From the NCBI GenBank assembly GCA_020831965.1, contig JAFIFP010000009.1:124001-188000 (forward strand): a stretch of DNA of 64,000 bases, written 5' to 3'. Source of the DNA: Idiomarina sp. (GTDB lineage Bacteria; Pseudomonadota; Gammaproteobacteria; Enterobacterales; Alteromonadaceae). The notes below the pieces were generated by a model that made no database searches, was not told the DNA's origin, and worked only from the letters and a program-made list of their open reading frames with translations. Shown in pieces: positions 8,052 to 17,838 of the stretch (position 1 is the stretch's first letter; every line of letters starts with the position of its first letter). The position numbers were made by a program, and so were the translations under genes.

Positions 8052-8096
8052 AAATCTTGTCACCCGCTATCAAGGTTGCCCTCGACAGCGACGCGC

Positions 8097-8125
8097 ATTC
8101 TATGAATAGGCCGCTATGGTGTCAA
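8097..8125 (-). promoter_or_regulatory. Promoter of the tRNA-Ala/tRNA-Glu cluster
   Basis: On the minus strand a consensus -35 TTGACA (8125-8120) and -10 TAGAAT (8102-8097) are separated by 17 bases. A GC-rich discriminator (GCGCGTCGC) follows, as in stringently controlled stable-RNA promoters. The tRNA-Ala 5' end is 45 bases downstream. Confidence 0.85.
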
Positions 8126-8181
8126 CTTTTTTTTAGGAAATTGGGACCGTTTGGTGATTTTTTTAGCGACCTGCGCATATA

Positions 8182-8829
8182 TTAATCGTCCGACTCTTCA
8201 TCAGGGCCAAACTGGTAAATAGGCTCTACTGCATCACGCCCGCGGATTGTCACTCCGAGATCTTTCAAAACACCATCGCGAATACTGTAAATCCAACCAT
8301 GTATCGCTAAGCTTTGCCCACGCGCCCAGGCCTCTTGAATAATGTAGTTCTTTGACAAATTATGGACTTGCTCTATTACATTCAGCTCACACATTCGGTC
8401 AAACTGCGCCGGTGCAGGCAAATCGACTAACGCCGATTCATGCTCCCGGTAAATGTCTTTAATTGGATGCAACCAATGATCGACAATCCCATGACGCTGC
8501 GATTCTAGAGCCGCGGCAACGCCACCACAGCCATAATGCCCGACCACAAGGATATGTTTCACTTTTAGTTGCACTACCGCGTACTCAACAACCGCAAGAC
8601 AATTAAAATCAGTTTGAATGACCTGGTTTGCAACATTCCGGTGCACAAAGAGCTCGCCAGGGTCGAGGCCAACAATTTCATTGGCAGGAACGCGACTGTC
8701 AGCGCAGCCAATCCAAAGGTATTCCGGTTTCTGTTGCGCTGCTAGACGCTCAAAGAATTTTGGATCCACGTCCGTTTTTTTGGTTGCCCAGTGCTTATTA
8801 TTGGACAATAAATCCCGAATCTTCGGCAT
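8182..8829 (-). CDS. can: Beta-class carbonic anhydrase
   Basis: A 215-residue zinc enzyme interconverting CO2 and bicarbonate. The zinc ligands are Cys42 in GCADSR, His98 and Cys101 in GHYGCGG, with Asp44-Arg46 as the catalytic dyad, all in the order of beta-class enzymes. The true start is ATG 8829 (MPKIRDLL), preceded by AGAGGAA; a longer open frame upstream only reads gltX DNA. The start overlaps the gltX stop (TAATG), so the gene is translationally coupled to gltX. Confidence 0.94.
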   Translation of the reverse strand: MPKIRDLLSNNKHWATKKTDVDPKFFERLAAQQKPEYLWIGCADSRVPANEIVGLDPGELFVHRNVANQVIQTDFNCLAVVEYAVVQLKVKHILVVGHYGCGGVAAALESQRHGIVDHWLHPIKDIYREHESALVDLPAPAQFDRMCELNVIEQVHNLSKNYIIQEAWARGQSLAIHGWIYSIRDGVLKDLGVTIRGRDAVEPIYQFGPDEESDD

Positions 8830-10253
8830 TAACTTAGTTCCTCTCGTGCTTTTATGAATTCGATGGCCGCGCCGATACGCTCGACAACGGTCGCTTGAGG
8901 AATCAGCGCTAAAGTCACATCTAAAGAAGGCGAATTCCCTCCACCAGTGACGGCCACACGCAATGGCATCCCAACTTTCCCCATACCAATTTCGAGCGCA
9001 GCACATGTCGCTTCAATTACGCCATGCACTGCCGTCGTATTCCACTCGCTACAAGCAGCGAAACGCTGTTGCACGTCTTCAAGAGCTTCACGGGCCACAG
9101 GCCGCAAATGCTTTTTCGCCGCACCTTCGTCGAAACCAGTCACAGGTTCGAAAAAGTAACGGCTGATTTCGGCCATTTCCTTAAGTGTTTTTACCCGTTC
9201 AGCCTGCAGTTTGACTATTTCGATTAGCGCAGGCCCACCCTGTGTGGCCACGCCAATTTGTTCGAAGTGCCACGCAAGCTCAGCCGCGACCTGCTCCGCT
9301 GGTAACGTTTTCATATAATGCTGGTTCAACCAATTCAACTTCTCGGTGTTAAAAGCCGATGCAGCTTTATTAATATCACTGAGTTTGAAAATTTTAATCA
9401 ACTCGTCCCGGCTAAATACTTCTTGGTCACCATGGGACCAACCCAAGCGCGCCAAATAGTTGATAACAGCTTCAGGTAAATAACCGTTGTCACGATACTC
9501 GGTTACGCTCACTGCCCCATGACGTTTCGATAATTTCTTACCGTCGTCGCCGAGAATCATCGAAACATGCGCATACTCAGGGATTGGCGCTCCTAGTGCT
9601 TTTAGAATATTGATTTGACGCGGCGTATTATTAATATGGTCCTCACCACGCACCACATGTGTGATGCCCATATCCCAGTCATCCACGACCACACAGAAGT
9701 TATAGGTCGGAGTGCCGTCAGACCGCGATATGATCAGATCATCTAGTTCTTGATTTGATATCTCAATACGCCCTCGCACATGATCATCGAACATCACAGT
9801 ACCCTCTTGCGGGTTACGGAAGCGGATCACGTTAGGTTGTCCCGCGAACGCTTCGCGAGCTTCCTCCGTTAAGTCGCGGCACTTGCCATCGTAACGGGGC
9901 TTGAGCCCTGCTGCCATCTGCTCTTCGCGCATAGTCTCTAATCGCGCTTGTGAGCAATAGCACTTATAAGCTTTCCCCTCCGCCAATAGCTGATCAATGA
10001 GCTGGCCATAGCGTTCGAATCGCTGAGTTTGGAAAATTGGCTCTTCATCCCAATCCAGTCCTAACCAACTCATTCCTGCAAAGATGGCATCAATGGCTTC
10101 TTGCGTAGAGCGTTCCCGGTCGGTGTCTTCAATACGTAAAACAAACTTGCCACCTGCTGCACGTGCCACCAACCATGCGTATAGCGCGGTGCGCGCGCCG
10201 CCTACATGAAGATAACCGGTGGGACTCGGAGCAAAACGGGAAACAACTGACAT
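8829..10253 (-). CDS. gltX: Glutamyl-tRNA synthetase
   Basis: A 474-residue class I synthetase that charges tRNA-Glu. The HIGH-type motif HVGG is at 16-19 and the KMSKS-type motif KLSKR at 240-244. Cys98, Cys100 and Cys125 could form the zinc site found in many bacterial GltX proteins. Its own substrate genes, three tRNA-Glu copies, lie 0.9-1.4 kb downstream on the same strand but behind their own promoter. A TATAAT-like -10 is visible at 10294-10289, 36-41 bases before the start. Confidence 0.96.
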   Translation of the reverse strand: MSVVSRFAPSPTGYLHVGGARTALYAWLVARAAGGKFVLRIEDTDRERSTQEAIDAIFAGMSWLGLDWDEEPIFQTQRFERYGQLIDQLLAEGKAYKCYCSQARLETMREEQMAAGLKPRYDGKCRDLTEEAREAFAGQPNVIRFRNPQEGTVMFDDHVRGRIEISNQELDDLIISRSDGTPTYNFCVVVDDWDMGITHVVRGEDHINNTPRQINILKALGAPIPEYAHVSMILGDDGKKLSKRHGAVSVTEYRDNGYLPEAVINYLARLGWSHGDQEVFSRDELIKIFKLSDINKAASAFNTEKLNWLNQHYMKTLPAEQVAAELAWHFEQIGVATQGGPALIEIVKLQAERVKTLKEMAEISRYFFEPVTGFDEGAAKKHLRPVAREALEDVQQRFAACSEWNTTAVHGVIEATCAALEIGMGKVGMPLRVAVTGGGNSPSLDVTLALIPQATVVERIGAAIEFIKAREELS

Positions 10254-10517
10254 AAAAACATCCTGTGGCTAGGTGAAAATTTCGCGATATTATACCAGAA
10301 GATGAAAAGGTATTAGAAAATTAGTGCACAGTACGATAACATCTGTTAAGTGTTTGAAATATCGCCATGTGGCTAAGTGTGTTTTTAGCCGCAGGGGATC
10401 TTTACCAAATACGAAATTAGTACTAAGATGCGGGCGGCTGTTGTCAATTATTTTAAAAAAAATTCAGCAGTCTTCGGTAGTTAAAAGCGATATCGTGATC
10501 TGCTCACGGAGGATGTT

Positions 10518-11033
10518 ATGAAAGCATTATTAAATAAAAAAGTAACTTTACCCCTAGCTACTGCTGCACTTTTAGCCATGTCTGGCAGTGCGAACGCAGG
10601 CTGGGTAGGCGGCGTTGGCTATTCAATGCTGTCTGATTCAGACTTTGATTTCGAAGCGTTCCAAATCACTGTTGGACGTACGCTTGACATGAACGTAGCT
10701 GGTTTAGTTCTTACTCCAGAACTGCGTTTATGGTCTGGTGCGAACCGCGAACAAATTGACCAAACTTTAGATGTTAAATTTGACCACGGTGTTGCTTTAG
10801 CACTGCGTGGCGAATATGCGTTTGGTTCTGCTTATGCATTCGTAGCGCCTTCTTATGGCCGTTATGTAAGCAAAGTACGTACTTTCGGTCAGAAAGAAAA
10901 CTTCTCTAGCAACGAGTTCGGAATTGGTGGTGGCCTTGGCTACAACTTTAACGAGCGCACTGCAATTGAAGTAACTTATGACAACGTAGACAGCCTTGAC
11001 ATTATCAGCGCGGCACTGCGTATCCGTTTCTAA
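10518..11033 (+). CDS. Small outer-membrane beta-barrel protein
   Basis: A 171-residue secreted protein with a clear signal peptide (MKALLNKK, hydrophobic core, cleavage after GSANA). The mature part of about 145 residues alternates polar and apolar residues and ends in a strand with a terminal Phe (AALRIRF), the C-terminal signal recognised by the Bam machinery. Length and pattern fit an OmpA/OmpX-like eight-stranded barrel. The ribosome site GGAGG is well placed before ATG 10518. It stands alone with strong terminators behind it; ligand or role is unknown. Confidence 0.8.
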   Translation: MKALLNKKVTLPLATAALLAMSGSANAGWVGGVGYSMLSDSDFDFEAFQITVGRTLDMNVAGLVLTPELRLWSGANREQIDQTLDVKFDHGVALALRGEYAFGSAYAFVAPSYGRYVSKVRTFGQKENFSSNEFGIGGGLGYNFNERTAIEVTYDNVDSLDIISAALRIRF

Positions 11034-11071
11034 TTGTCGGTCCTTCGGGGCTTACATGACGATTCGTATCG

Positions 11072-11100
11072 AAAAGGTTGTCCCTCGGGGCAACCTTTTT
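11072..11100 (+). terminator. Rho-independent terminator after the barrel protein gene
   Basis: Stem AAAAGGTTG / CAACCTTTTT around TCCCTCGGGG, ending in a T run, 39 bases after the stop codon at 11033. Confidence 0.85.
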
Positions 11101-11130
11101 CATTTGTGCCAGAGTTAAAAATACACATAC

Positions 11131-11163
11131 AAAAAAGCCGAAGCGTTTTGCTTCGGCTTTTTT
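11131..11163. terminator. Bidirectional terminator between barrel gene and tRNA-Val
   Basis: AAAAAAGCCGAAGC-GTTTTG-GCTTCGGCTTTTTT forms a stem with A and T tracts at both ends. It ends the tRNA-Val transcript from the right and backs up the previous terminator. Confidence 0.88.
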
Positions 11164-11168
11164 GTATG

Positions 11169-11244
11169 TGGTGGATGGTACTGGGTTCGAACCAGTGACC
11201 CCCGCCTTGTAAGGGCGGTGCTCTCCCAGCTGAGCTAACCATCC
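11169..11244 (-). tRNA. tRNA-Val (UAC), distal copy
   Basis: A 76-base gene with CCA. The minus strand begins GGATGGTTAGCTCAGCTGGG; the anticodon loop CTTACAA (anticodon TAC) lies between CCGCC and GGCGG; the T-arm is CACTGGTTCGAACCCAGT. Confidence 0.97.
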
Positions 11245-11281
11245 GATCTGGGTGTTACCCGCTTTCGCAGCTAACGAAATA

Positions 11282-11357
11282 TGGTGGATGGTACTGGGTT
11301 CGAACCAGTGACCCCCGCCTTGTAAGGGCGGTGCTCTCCCAGCTGAGCTAACCATCC
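11282..11357 (-). tRNA. tRNA-Val (UAC), proximal copy
   Basis: Identical to the copy at 11169-11244, separated from it by 37 bases, and transcribed first from the promoter at 11428-11401. Confidence 0.97.
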
Positions 11358-11400
11358 AAAGTGTTCCTGTCTTGCGACATGTCCCTGAACACGGAGCGCT

Positions 11401-11428
11401 ATTATAGGGCGCACAGCAATACTGTCAA
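11401..11428 (-). promoter_or_regulatory. Promoter of the tRNA-Val pair
   Basis: On the minus strand TTGACA (11428-11423) and a perfect TATAAT (11406-11401) are spaced by 16 bases. A GC-rich discriminator (AGCGCTCCG) follows, as in other stable-RNA promoters of this window. Confidence 0.88.
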
Positions 11429-11483
11429 CTGCTTCACTCGGCTTTTTCTCTTCTTCGCGTCTGTTTGCCGAAAAAAGAAGCAC

Positions 11484-13523
11484 TTAACTTCCGTAATGCT
11501 TCAATGCCTCCCTCAATTCACGTAATTCGTCACGCAATGTCGCTGCTTTCTCAAACTCCAAGTCCTGAGCGGCTTTGTACATTGCTTTCTCTTGTACCGC
11601 AATTTCGGCCAGAAGCTCTTTATCGCTCTTATAATCACGCATGACTTGTTCTTTCTTTGCTTTCTCTGCTTTCTCGCGACGTTTCTTCTTGTTGGGGTCG
11701 CCACCAAGGTCCATCACGTCTGTCACACGCTTATTCAGTGCCGTAGGTGTAATCCCATGCTCTAGGTTATGTTCTATTTGCTTGGCGCGACGACGGTCCG
11801 TCTCATCCATTGCTTTACGCATCGAGTTGGTAATACGATCCGCATAAAGAATCGCTTTTCCTGCCACATTTCGAGCCGCCCGCCCCATGGTTTGTATGAG
11901 GGAACGCTCTGCGCGCAGGAAGCCTTCTTTGTCCGCATCCAATATCGCGACAAGAGAAACTTCAGGCATGTCGAGGCCCTCTCTCAGCAAGTTAATGCCC
12001 ACTAACACGTCAAACTCTCCCAATCGCAGATCACGGATAATTTCCATGCGCTCAACCGTATCAATATCCGAATGAAGATAACGCACACGAATTCCATGCT
12101 CAGCCAAGTAGTCAGTCAAATCTTCGGCCATTCTTTTCGTTAAGGTGGTGACCAATACTCGCTCATTCAGCCCTTGCCGAATTCGGATTTCAGACATCAC
12201 GTCGTCCACTTGGGTTGCCACCGGTCGAACTTCCACTTCCGGGTCAATCAAGCCCGTAGGTCGCACCACCTGCTCCACGAACTCGCCACCACAACGCTCA
12301 ATTTCGTAATTTCCAGGTGTTGCAGACACATAAATCGTTTGTGGCGCAATGGCTTCGAACTCATCAAACTTCAGTGGGCGATTATCAAGAGCCGACGGCA
12401 ATCTAAATCCGTAGTTCACAAGATTCTCTTTGCGTGAGCGATCCCCCTTATACATCGCGCCTACTTGCGAGACTGTCACATGAGACTCGTCAATAATCAG
12501 CAATGCATCGTCTGGCAAGTAATCCATTAGCGTCGGTGGCGGCTCTCCCGGCGCACGACCGGAAAGATAGCGCGAGTAGTTTTCAATTCCAGAGCAATAC
12601 CCGAGCTCCAACATCATTTCAATGTCGAACTGGGTGCGCTCACGAATGCGCTGTTCTTCAATGAGTTTGCTGTTATCGAGGAATTGCTGACGACGCTCTT
12701 TGAGCTCTTCTTTAATGCGTTCCACTGCATCGACGATTTTCTCACGTGGTGTAACATAGTGCGTCTTCGGATAAACGGTATAACGCGCCAAATCGGCTTG
12801 AATCACTTGTCCGGTCAATGGCTCAAAAATGCTGATACGTTCAATTTCATCGTCGAAGAGTTCAATCCGCACGGCCAGCTCTTCTGACTCGGCAGGGAAA
12901 ATATCAATCACTTCCCCGCGCACTCGATAAGTGCCTCGTGTAAACGCTTGGTCGTTGCGCTTATATTGCAATGTGGCAAGCGTGCGCAGAATATCGCGCT
13001 GATCAATAATGTCACCGCGGCGAATGTGCAGCATCATCTTCATATAGGACTCAGGATCGCCAAGACCATAAATAGCTGAGACAGAGGCGATGAGCACGAC
13101 ATCTCGACGCTCCATCAAGGCCTTGGTCGCGGACAGTCGCATCTGCTCTATATGCTCGTTAATCGATGCGTCTTTCTCAATAAAGGTGTCGGTCGTCGGC
13201 ACATAAGCTTCGGGCTGATAGTAGTCGTAATAAGAAACAAAGTACTCCACGGCGTTGTTTGGGAAGAACTCCTTCATTTCGCCATAGAGCTGAGCTGCCA
13301 ATGTTTTGTTGTGCGCAAGAATGAGGGTTGGGCGGTTAGTCTTGGCAATCACATTCGCCATCGTAAAGGTTTTCCCCGACCCCGTTACGCCAAGTAGCAC
13401 TTGATGCGCCAAACCTGCATCCAAGTTGTCGATAATTTTTTCAATGGCGGCTGGCTGATCACCCGCAGGTTCATAGTCTGAAACCAGCTGAAACGGCCGC
13501 CCCTTCTCTTCGCGCTCTACCAC
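11484..13523 (-). CDS. uvrB: Excinuclease ABC subunit B
   Basis: The damage-verifying DNA helicase-like subunit of nucleotide excision repair. Walker A GVTGSGKT lies near the N-terminus, then the DESH box, the helicase motifs including QTMGRAARN, and a C-terminal UVR domain for UvrC (about the last 40 residues). I place the start at GTG 13523 ([14 protein letters not shown]): it has AAGGAG six bases upstream and gives 679 residues, close to the usual 673. A longer frame from 13586 would overlap the MATE gene by 61 bases and add an arginine-rich tail not seen in UvrB. It follows the MATE stop after two bases. Confidence 0.95.
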   Translation of the reverse strand: MVEREEKGRPFQLVSDYEPAGDQPAAIEKIIDNLDAGLAHQVLLGVTGSGKTFTMANVIAKTNRPTLILAHNKTLAAQLYGEMKEFFPNNAVEYFVSYYDYYQPEAYVPTTDTFIEKDASINEHIEQMRLSATKALMERRDVVLIASVSAIYGLGDPESYMKMMLHIRRGDIIDQRDILRTLATLQYKRNDQAFTRGTYRVRGEVIDIFPAESEELAVRIELFDDEIERISIFEPLTGQVIQADLARYTVYPKTHYVTPREKIVDAVERIKEELKERRQQFLDNSKLIEEQRIRERTQFDIEMMLELGYCSGIENYSRYLSGRAPGEPPPTLMDYLPDDALLIIDESHVTVSQVGAMYKGDRSRKENLVNYGFRLPSALDNRPLKFDEFEAIAPQTIYVSATPGNYEIERCGGEFVEQVVRPTGLIDPEVEVRPVATQVDDVMSEIRIRQGLNERVLVTTLTKRMAEDLTDYLAEHGIRVRYLHSDIDTVERMEIIRDLRLGEFDVLVGINLLREGLDMPEVSLVAILDADKEGFLRAERSLIQTMGRAARNVAGKAILYADRITNSMRKAMDETDRRRAKQIEHNLEHGITPTALNKRVTDVMDLGGDPNKKKRREKAEKAKKEQVMRDYKSDKELLAEIAVQEKAMYKAAQDLEFEKAATLRDELRELREALKHYGS

Positions 13524-13525
13524 AC

Positions 13526-14899
13526 TCAACTCCTTTGTAACGCTTCTTGCTCTGCCATTTCGGCTTCGCTCACGCGCATAAACCATCGATATGCGAGAAC
13601 CGCAGTAAACACATTGGCAACCACCCCACCCGCAAACAATCCGGGCAATCCAGCAAGGTAATTCCCTAGAATGGACAAGGGCACAAACATAATAAACAAT
13701 CGGACAACACTCAAACTCAATGCTTGTAGCGGCTTATGTAACGCATTCAACGACGAATTTGTCAGAATAATGCAACCTTGCAGACCATAGCCAAGTGGCA
13801 TAATCCACACAAACCAAGCGATGATTCGCGCCACTTCCTCGTCTCGCGCAAATGCCATTTGTAGTAAGGGCACGCTGAGCACTAGCGCCAAATACACCAC
13901 CAGCTGAAGTAATAGAACAAAAATCAGCGCGGTTTTATAAGCCTCACGAACGCGATCCATTCGGCCTGCACCAAAGTTTTGGCTAATCAAGGGCGGCAAG
14001 CTCATGGACAACGCTAAGATTACAATGGAAGCCAAGGACTCCAGCCGTGAGCCCACGCCAAACGCGGCAACTGCTTCAGCACCATGAGTCGCCACGATGG
14101 CCGTCATGACTGCCATCGCTATTGGCGTTAACATATTGGCCCCAGCTGCGGGGAGTCCAATCGTGAGTAGCTTGCGACAAGACAGAATAAATAACGGTAA
14201 ACCGGGGGGCACGAGATCAATCAATCGCTTGCGCCATACCAGCAAATGGATAATCAGAATAAAACCAACGGCCCATGCAATCACACTCGCTAGTGCCGCA
14301 CCTTGCAAGCCAAGTGCAGGAATAGGGCCCAAACCAAAAATCAGGATCGGATCGAGGATGGCATTTAGCAGTCCGCCCAACCCCATAATCAACGATGGGG
14401 TCTTGGTGTCACCCGATGCGCGCAGGACACTGTTCCCGATCATGGGGATAACCAGCAGTACGGCTCCTGCATACCAAATGTACATATATTCTTTAATTAA
14501 CGGCAATAGATCATCGGTCGCCCCAAGAGCTCTGAATATGGGATCGGTCAGAAAAAAGAACAACAAGGCTAGGAAGCCAACAAGCAGTGCGGCAAGGTAA
14601 AGTGCACTGCTACCGACTTGGCGCGCGCCTTCATTATCATCGGAGCCGAGCTTCCGCGCGATTACGGCGGAGGTGCCAATGCCAAGACCAATAGTAAGAC
14701 TGATGACAGTAAAACTAACAGGGAAAGTAAAGCCAACCGCTGCAAGCTCTTCAGTACCGATAAAACTAATGAAGAGTGTGTCCACCACGTTGAAACTAAT
14801 CAGCGTCGCGACACCCACAATAATCGGCCACGTCATTGACCACAACGTGGTTCCAACAGGGGCCGTAAGCAGTGCGCGTGAAGACGACGCGGATGACAT
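13526..14899 (-). CDS. MATE family efflux transporter
   Basis: A 457-residue membrane protein with about 12 helices in two related halves, beginning [20 protein letters not shown] and containing the family loop [14 protein letters not shown] proteins expel cationic drugs or metabolites in exchange for sodium or protons. It lies in one transcription unit with uvrB, only two bases before the chosen uvrB start. The substrate cannot be told from sequence. It belongs to a different subgroup from the NorM-like gene at 51.5 kb. Confidence 0.9.
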   Translation of the reverse strand: MSSASSSRALLTAPVGTTLWSMTWPIIVGVATLISFNVVDTLFISFIGTEELAAVGFTFPVSFTVISLTIGLGIGTSAVIARKLGSDDNEGARQVGSSALYLAALLVGFLALLFFFLTDPIFRALGATDDLLPLIKEYMYIWYAGAVLLVIPMIGNSVLRASGDTKTPSLIMGLGGLLNAILDPILIFGLGPIPALGLQGAALASVIAWAVGFILIIHLLVWRKRLIDLVPPGLPLFILSCRKLLTIGLPAAGANMLTPIAMAVMTAIVATHGAEAVAAFGVGSRLESLASIVILALSMSLPPLISQNFGAGRMDRVREAYKTALIFVLLLQLVVYLALVLSVPLLQMAFARDEEVARIIAWFVWIMPLGYGLQGCIILTNSSLNALHKPLQALSLSVVRLFIMFVPLSILGNYLAGLPGLFAGGVVANVFTAVLAYRWFMRVSEAEMAEQEALQRS

Positions 14900-15103
14900 G
14901 GAAACTCCTCGAAACTGCGGCCCTGTCGGATTCAGGCAAGGCTAAAATAGGGCCGTCTATAGTACTGAAAATCGGCTGCAAATACCAATGAGCAACGCGC
15001 TCCTCGCTGGACTTTTGCAGCACGCCAACATATAGTGCTGAGATTATTTTTAGCCGCGATTCTTCGGCGTCTCAGACCATCAACTACGCAGACAGGTACT
15101 TCT

Positions 15104-16285
15104 GTGGATTACAAACTTTCACACCGTGTTAATGCAATTAAACCCTCACCAACGCTTGCGGTGAGCCAAAAGGCTGGTGAACTCAAAGCTGCCGGTCATG
15201 ACGTCATTGGTTTAGGAGTCGGCGAGCCAGACTTTCCAACGCCTGACTTTATCTGTGAAGCGGCCAAAGCCGCAATCGATGCGCGCTATACGCGCTACAC
15301 CGCGGTCGATGGAATTCCAGAGCTCAAACAAGCGGTCTGCGATAAGTTTCAACGTGACAATGGCCTACATTACACCCCATCACAGGTGTTGATTTCCGCA
15401 GGCGGCAAACACAGTATTTTCAATTTACTGACCGCGTGGATTAATGAAGGTGACGAAGTTGTCATCCCTGCCCCCTATTGGGTTTCTTATCCCGACATGA
15501 CAACCCTAGTGGGTGGTATTCCAGTTATCGTCGACGCAGGTATTGAGCAAGCATACAAAATTACAGCTCAGCAGCTCGAACAAGCCATTACTCCAAAAAC
15601 TCGCATGCTGTTTCTGAATAGCCCATCGAATCCTACGGGCATGGCGTATAGCGCTGCCGAACTCGAGTCCCTCGCTGAGGTATTACGCAAGCACCCACAG
15701 GTACTGATTGCGACCGATGATATGTATGAACACATCCTCTGGTCTGCCGAGCCCTTCGCGAATATCGCCATGGTGGCACCTGATCTTATCGACCGCACCG
15801 TAATATTAAGTGGCGTATCGAAAGCCTACGCTATGACAGGGTGGCGAATTGGTTACGCAGCCGGGCCAGCACCTATTATTGGGGCTATGAAGAAAGTGCA
15901 ATCGCAGAGTACATCGAATCCAACCTCGATTGCCCAATATGCAGCACTTGCAGCCTTACAGGGTGATCAAAGTTTCATTAGCCAAATGGTTACAGAGTTT
16001 AGAATGCGCCATGATCAGCTGGTGGCAAGTTTGAACTCCATTCCTGGTATTCGTGCCATCGTCGGTGACGGCACTTTTTACACTTTTCCAAATATTGAAG
16101 GCCTGATGACCGCTAAGGGTGTAGCGACCGATGTGGAACTTTGCGAACTCTTACTGGAAGAACAAAAAGTTGCGTTGGTTCCTGGCAGTGCATTTGGTTC
16201 ACCCGGTCACTTTCGACTGTCATTTGCCGCAAGTCAGTCAGTATTAGACGAAGCCGTCAAACGTATTCAGGCATTTGCCCAGTAG
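15104..16285 (+). CDS. PLP-dependent class I aminotransferase (aspartate aminotransferase type)
   Basis: A 393-residue fold-type I aminotransferase. It has GVGEPDFPTP near the N-terminus, NSPSNPTG for cofactor and substrate binding, the SGVSKAYAMTGWRIGY block with the lysine that holds PLP, and the C-terminal FRLSFA arginine that binds the substrate carboxylate. This is the thermophile/alteromonad-like subgroup I-gamma of aspartate aminotransferases rather than the AspC/TyrB kind. I chose GTG 15104, which opens with DYKLSHRVNAIKPSPTLAV as in relatives; the frame stays open to 15035. A terminator follows. Confidence 0.9.
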   Translation: MDYKLSHRVNAIKPSPTLAVSQKAGELKAAGHDVIGLGVGEPDFPTPDFICEAAKAAIDARYTRYTAVDGIPELKQAVCDKFQRDNGLHYTPSQVLISAGGKHSIFNLLTAWINEGDEVVIPAPYWVSYPDMTTLVGGIPVIVDAGIEQAYKITAQQLEQAITPKTRMLFLNSPSNPTGMAYSAAELESLAEVLRKHPQVLIATDDMYEHILWSAEPFANIAMVAPDLIDRTVILSGVSKAYAMTGWRIGYAAGPAPIIGAMKKVQSQSTSNPTSIAQYAALAALQGDQSFISQMVTEFRMRHDQLVASLNSIPGIRAIVGDGTFYTFPNIEGLMTAKGVATDVELCELLLEEQKVALVPGSAFGSPGHFRLSFAASQSVLDEAVKRIQAFAQ

Positions 16286-16308
16286 CAAGTACCCGCGCGT
16301 CTATTGAC

Positions 16309-16344
16309 TGAAGGGCCAGAATCAATTTCTGGCCCTTTTCTTTT
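16309..16344 (+). terminator. Terminator after the aminotransferase gene
   Basis: AAGGGCCAGA-ATCAATT-TCTGGCCCTT stem followed by TTCTTTT, 24 bases after the stop. Confidence 0.88.
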
Positions 16345-16990
16345 GCAAACCTTGGTTCACCCCCTCCTGAGATCAAACGAAACCTACTGAACGCTTTACA
16401 GGGCCATTTTTAGCGCTTTTAAGCTGAGATAACTCACTTTAAAAATATCAAATGTCATCAGCTTCTTTTGTCGTTTATCAGCGAATTCTGATAAAAACCG
16501 TAAACCAATCCCTCTGGTGAAAGTGACTACTTACCCGCTAGCCCACTGACGAGTTTTCCACCGTTTTGCCGAAATCATGCACAAGTGAGTGCATACCCAC
16601 TGTCACATGTATTTAACATTTATCAGAGCCTGTACCTATATACAGCATACACCTAACCATTTGATTTTAATTGAAAATAAAAAACATGCCATAATTTAAC
16701 CAACCCACTAAATTCGCTGCATACCGCATCCTCTATATGCTCTCACAGAGTTAACCACAAAGTTATCCACAGAAACCGTGGATAAGATCGGCTAGCCCTT
16801 TGAGGGCGCGGGATCACAATTTCTGTGGATAATGATCTTGCGACAAGTGACCGCGGCATTTGGATCACTCCAAGACAGAGAAGGCAGAAAAGATGGAAAA
16901 ATAGCCAGTTGAGGTGAGTTTTTAATCGAAACCAATAAAACCGGATAAAATTCCCGCAATTACACGTGAAAGCAGCAATTTTGTGATAGG
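16345..16990. other. Long non-coding region between aminotransferase and tRNA-Asn
   Basis: About 650 bases with no supportable gene on either strand. It contains a perfect palindrome TTTATCAG-CGAATT-CTGATAAA near 16476-16497, an AT-rich belt at about 16655-16710, then a cluster of DnaA boxes and GATC sites (separate entry). The rest of the sequence up to the tRNA-Asn promoter is AT-rich. Confidence 0.7.
16751..16866. promoter_or_regulatory. DnaA-box cluster with GATC sites
   Basis: Two perfect DnaA boxes (TTATCCACA) are at 16763-16771 (plus) and 16824-16832 (minus). Single-mismatch boxes are at 16751-16759 (TTAACCACA, plus) and 16777-16785 (TTATCCACG, minus). GATC sites are at 16786, 16812, 16834 and 16863. 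Two perfect 9-mers within 70 bases are not expected by chance. It could be a DnaA-reactivating (DARS-like) or titrating (datA-like) site, or an origin; E. coli DARS1 lies beside uvrB, which here is 3.2 kb away. Confidence 0.7.
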
Positions 16991-16995
16991 AGTGG

Positions 16996-17024
16996 TTGAC
17001 ACCACCTGTTCCGCGCATTAAGAT
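16996..17024 (+). promoter_or_regulatory. Promoter of the tRNA-Asn pair
   Basis: TTGACA at 16996-17001 and TAAGAT at 17019-17024 with exactly 17 bases between, followed by a C-rich discriminator (TCCGCCCC). The tRNA starts 22 bases after the -10. Confidence 0.85.
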
Positions 17025-17045
17025 TCCGCCCCGTTATTAAGCGGA

Positions 17046-17122
17046 TCCCCAGTAGCTCAGTTGGTTAGAGCGGTGGACTGTTAATCCATGTGTCGTTGGT
17101 TCGAATCCAACCTGGGGAGCCA
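17046..17122 (+). tRNA. tRNA-Asn (GUU), first copy
   Basis: A 77-base gene with CCA: it begins TCCCCAGTAGCTCAGTTGG, with anticodon loop CTGTTAA (anticodon GTT), T-arm GTTGGTTCGAATCCAAC and acceptor pairing TCCCCAG/CTGGGGA. Confidence 0.97.
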
Positions 17123-17151
17123 ACCGCTAATAACATCAGAAGGTCTTCTAT

Positions 17152-17228
17152 TCCCCAGTAGCTCAGTTGGTTAGAGCGGTGGACTGTTAATCCATGTGTC
17201 GTTGGTTCGAATCCAACCTGGGGAGCCA
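17152..17228 (+). tRNA. tRNA-Asn (GUU), second copy
   Basis: Identical to the first copy and separated by 29 bases; transcribed from the same promoter. Confidence 0.97.
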
Positions 17229-17322
17229 TCTTTCAGGCTCCATCTCAACGTTTCCCAAGTTCAAATTAACGCGCTCATGTGAAATACATGGAATGTGTGC
17301 ACTTTATTTTTGCGGTCTGTTG

Positions 17323-17838
17323 TTAGGGCAAAATTGCCATCACCACAAATGCAATACCGGTTCCAAGCAGCGCGCCAGCCAGTACGTCACTTGGAAAATG
17401 AACGCCTAAAGCAACGCGTGAAACACCCACCAGCAATGCCCACAAATAAACAGCGCTAGTCCACAGCGGAAAGCTAGCCACAATGAGCGCAGCGAATAGA
17501 AATGCTGCCGTCGAGTGGCCGGAGGGGAAACTGAAAGTGTCCGCCGGGGTAATGACCGGACGAATCGTTGGGCGTGAACGCGGACGCGAACGACGCAGTG
17601 TATGCTTAAGTCCAATAAACAAAGGGATTTCAATGGCAAACGCTAGCAAAGCTCGTTGCACAAACAGCCACGAGCCTTCCACTGCAGCAATCATGGCAAA
17701 CAGCGCAAACAAAGCATAATAAGGCCCGTCACCACTGCGCGAGAACCAGAAAGCCAGACGCGTCTTCCGCAAACTGCGAGTACTCCGAAATACCCAGTCG
17801 AATGCGGCCTCATCAAGCGCCCGAAGTTGTTTAATCAA
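17323..17838 (-). CDS. PAP2-family membrane phosphatase
   Basis: A 171-residue membrane protein with about five helices and all three parts of the acid phosphatase signature: Lys78 with RP at 85-86 (domain 1), PSGH at 105-108 (domain 2) and SR at 140-141 with His147 and Asp151 (domain 3). Relatives remove phosphate from phosphatidic acid, phosphatidylglycerol phosphate or undecaprenyl pyrophosphate at the outer face of the inner membrane. The substrate is not decided. It is divergent from rnfA, 243 bases away. Confidence 0.87.
   Translation of the reverse strand: MIKQLRALDEAAFDWVFRSTRSLRKTRLAFWFSRSGDGPYYALFALFAMIAAVEGSWLFVQRALLAFAIEIPLFIGLKHTLRRSRPRSRPTIRPVITPADTFSFPSGHSTAAFLFAALIVASFPLWTSAVYLWALLVGVSRVALGVHFPSDVLAGALLGTGIAFVVMAILP

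Noticed and set aside
8830-9006. 59-residue N-terminal extension of carbonic anhydrase
   Set aside because: It lies inside gltX in another frame, and the internal ATG 8829 has a good ribosome site and the family start.
11005-11483. Open frames (70-116 residues) across the tRNA-Val genes
   Set aside because: They read through the tRNA genes and terminators, share a sequence only because the tRNA is duplicated, and have no ribosome site.
13524-13586. Longer uvrB start overlapping the MATE gene
   Set aside because: It would add an arginine-rich tail absent from UvrB; GTG 13523 has AAGGAG at the right distance.
14097-14600. Open frame of 167 codons antisense to the MATE gene
   Set aside because: Composition follows from the hydrophobic codons of the opposite strand; no independent support.
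17046-17228. tRNA-Asn pair as an integration site for a mobile element
   Set aside because: tRNA genes are frequent integration targets, but no integrase, direct repeat of the tRNA end or foreign-looking genes follow.
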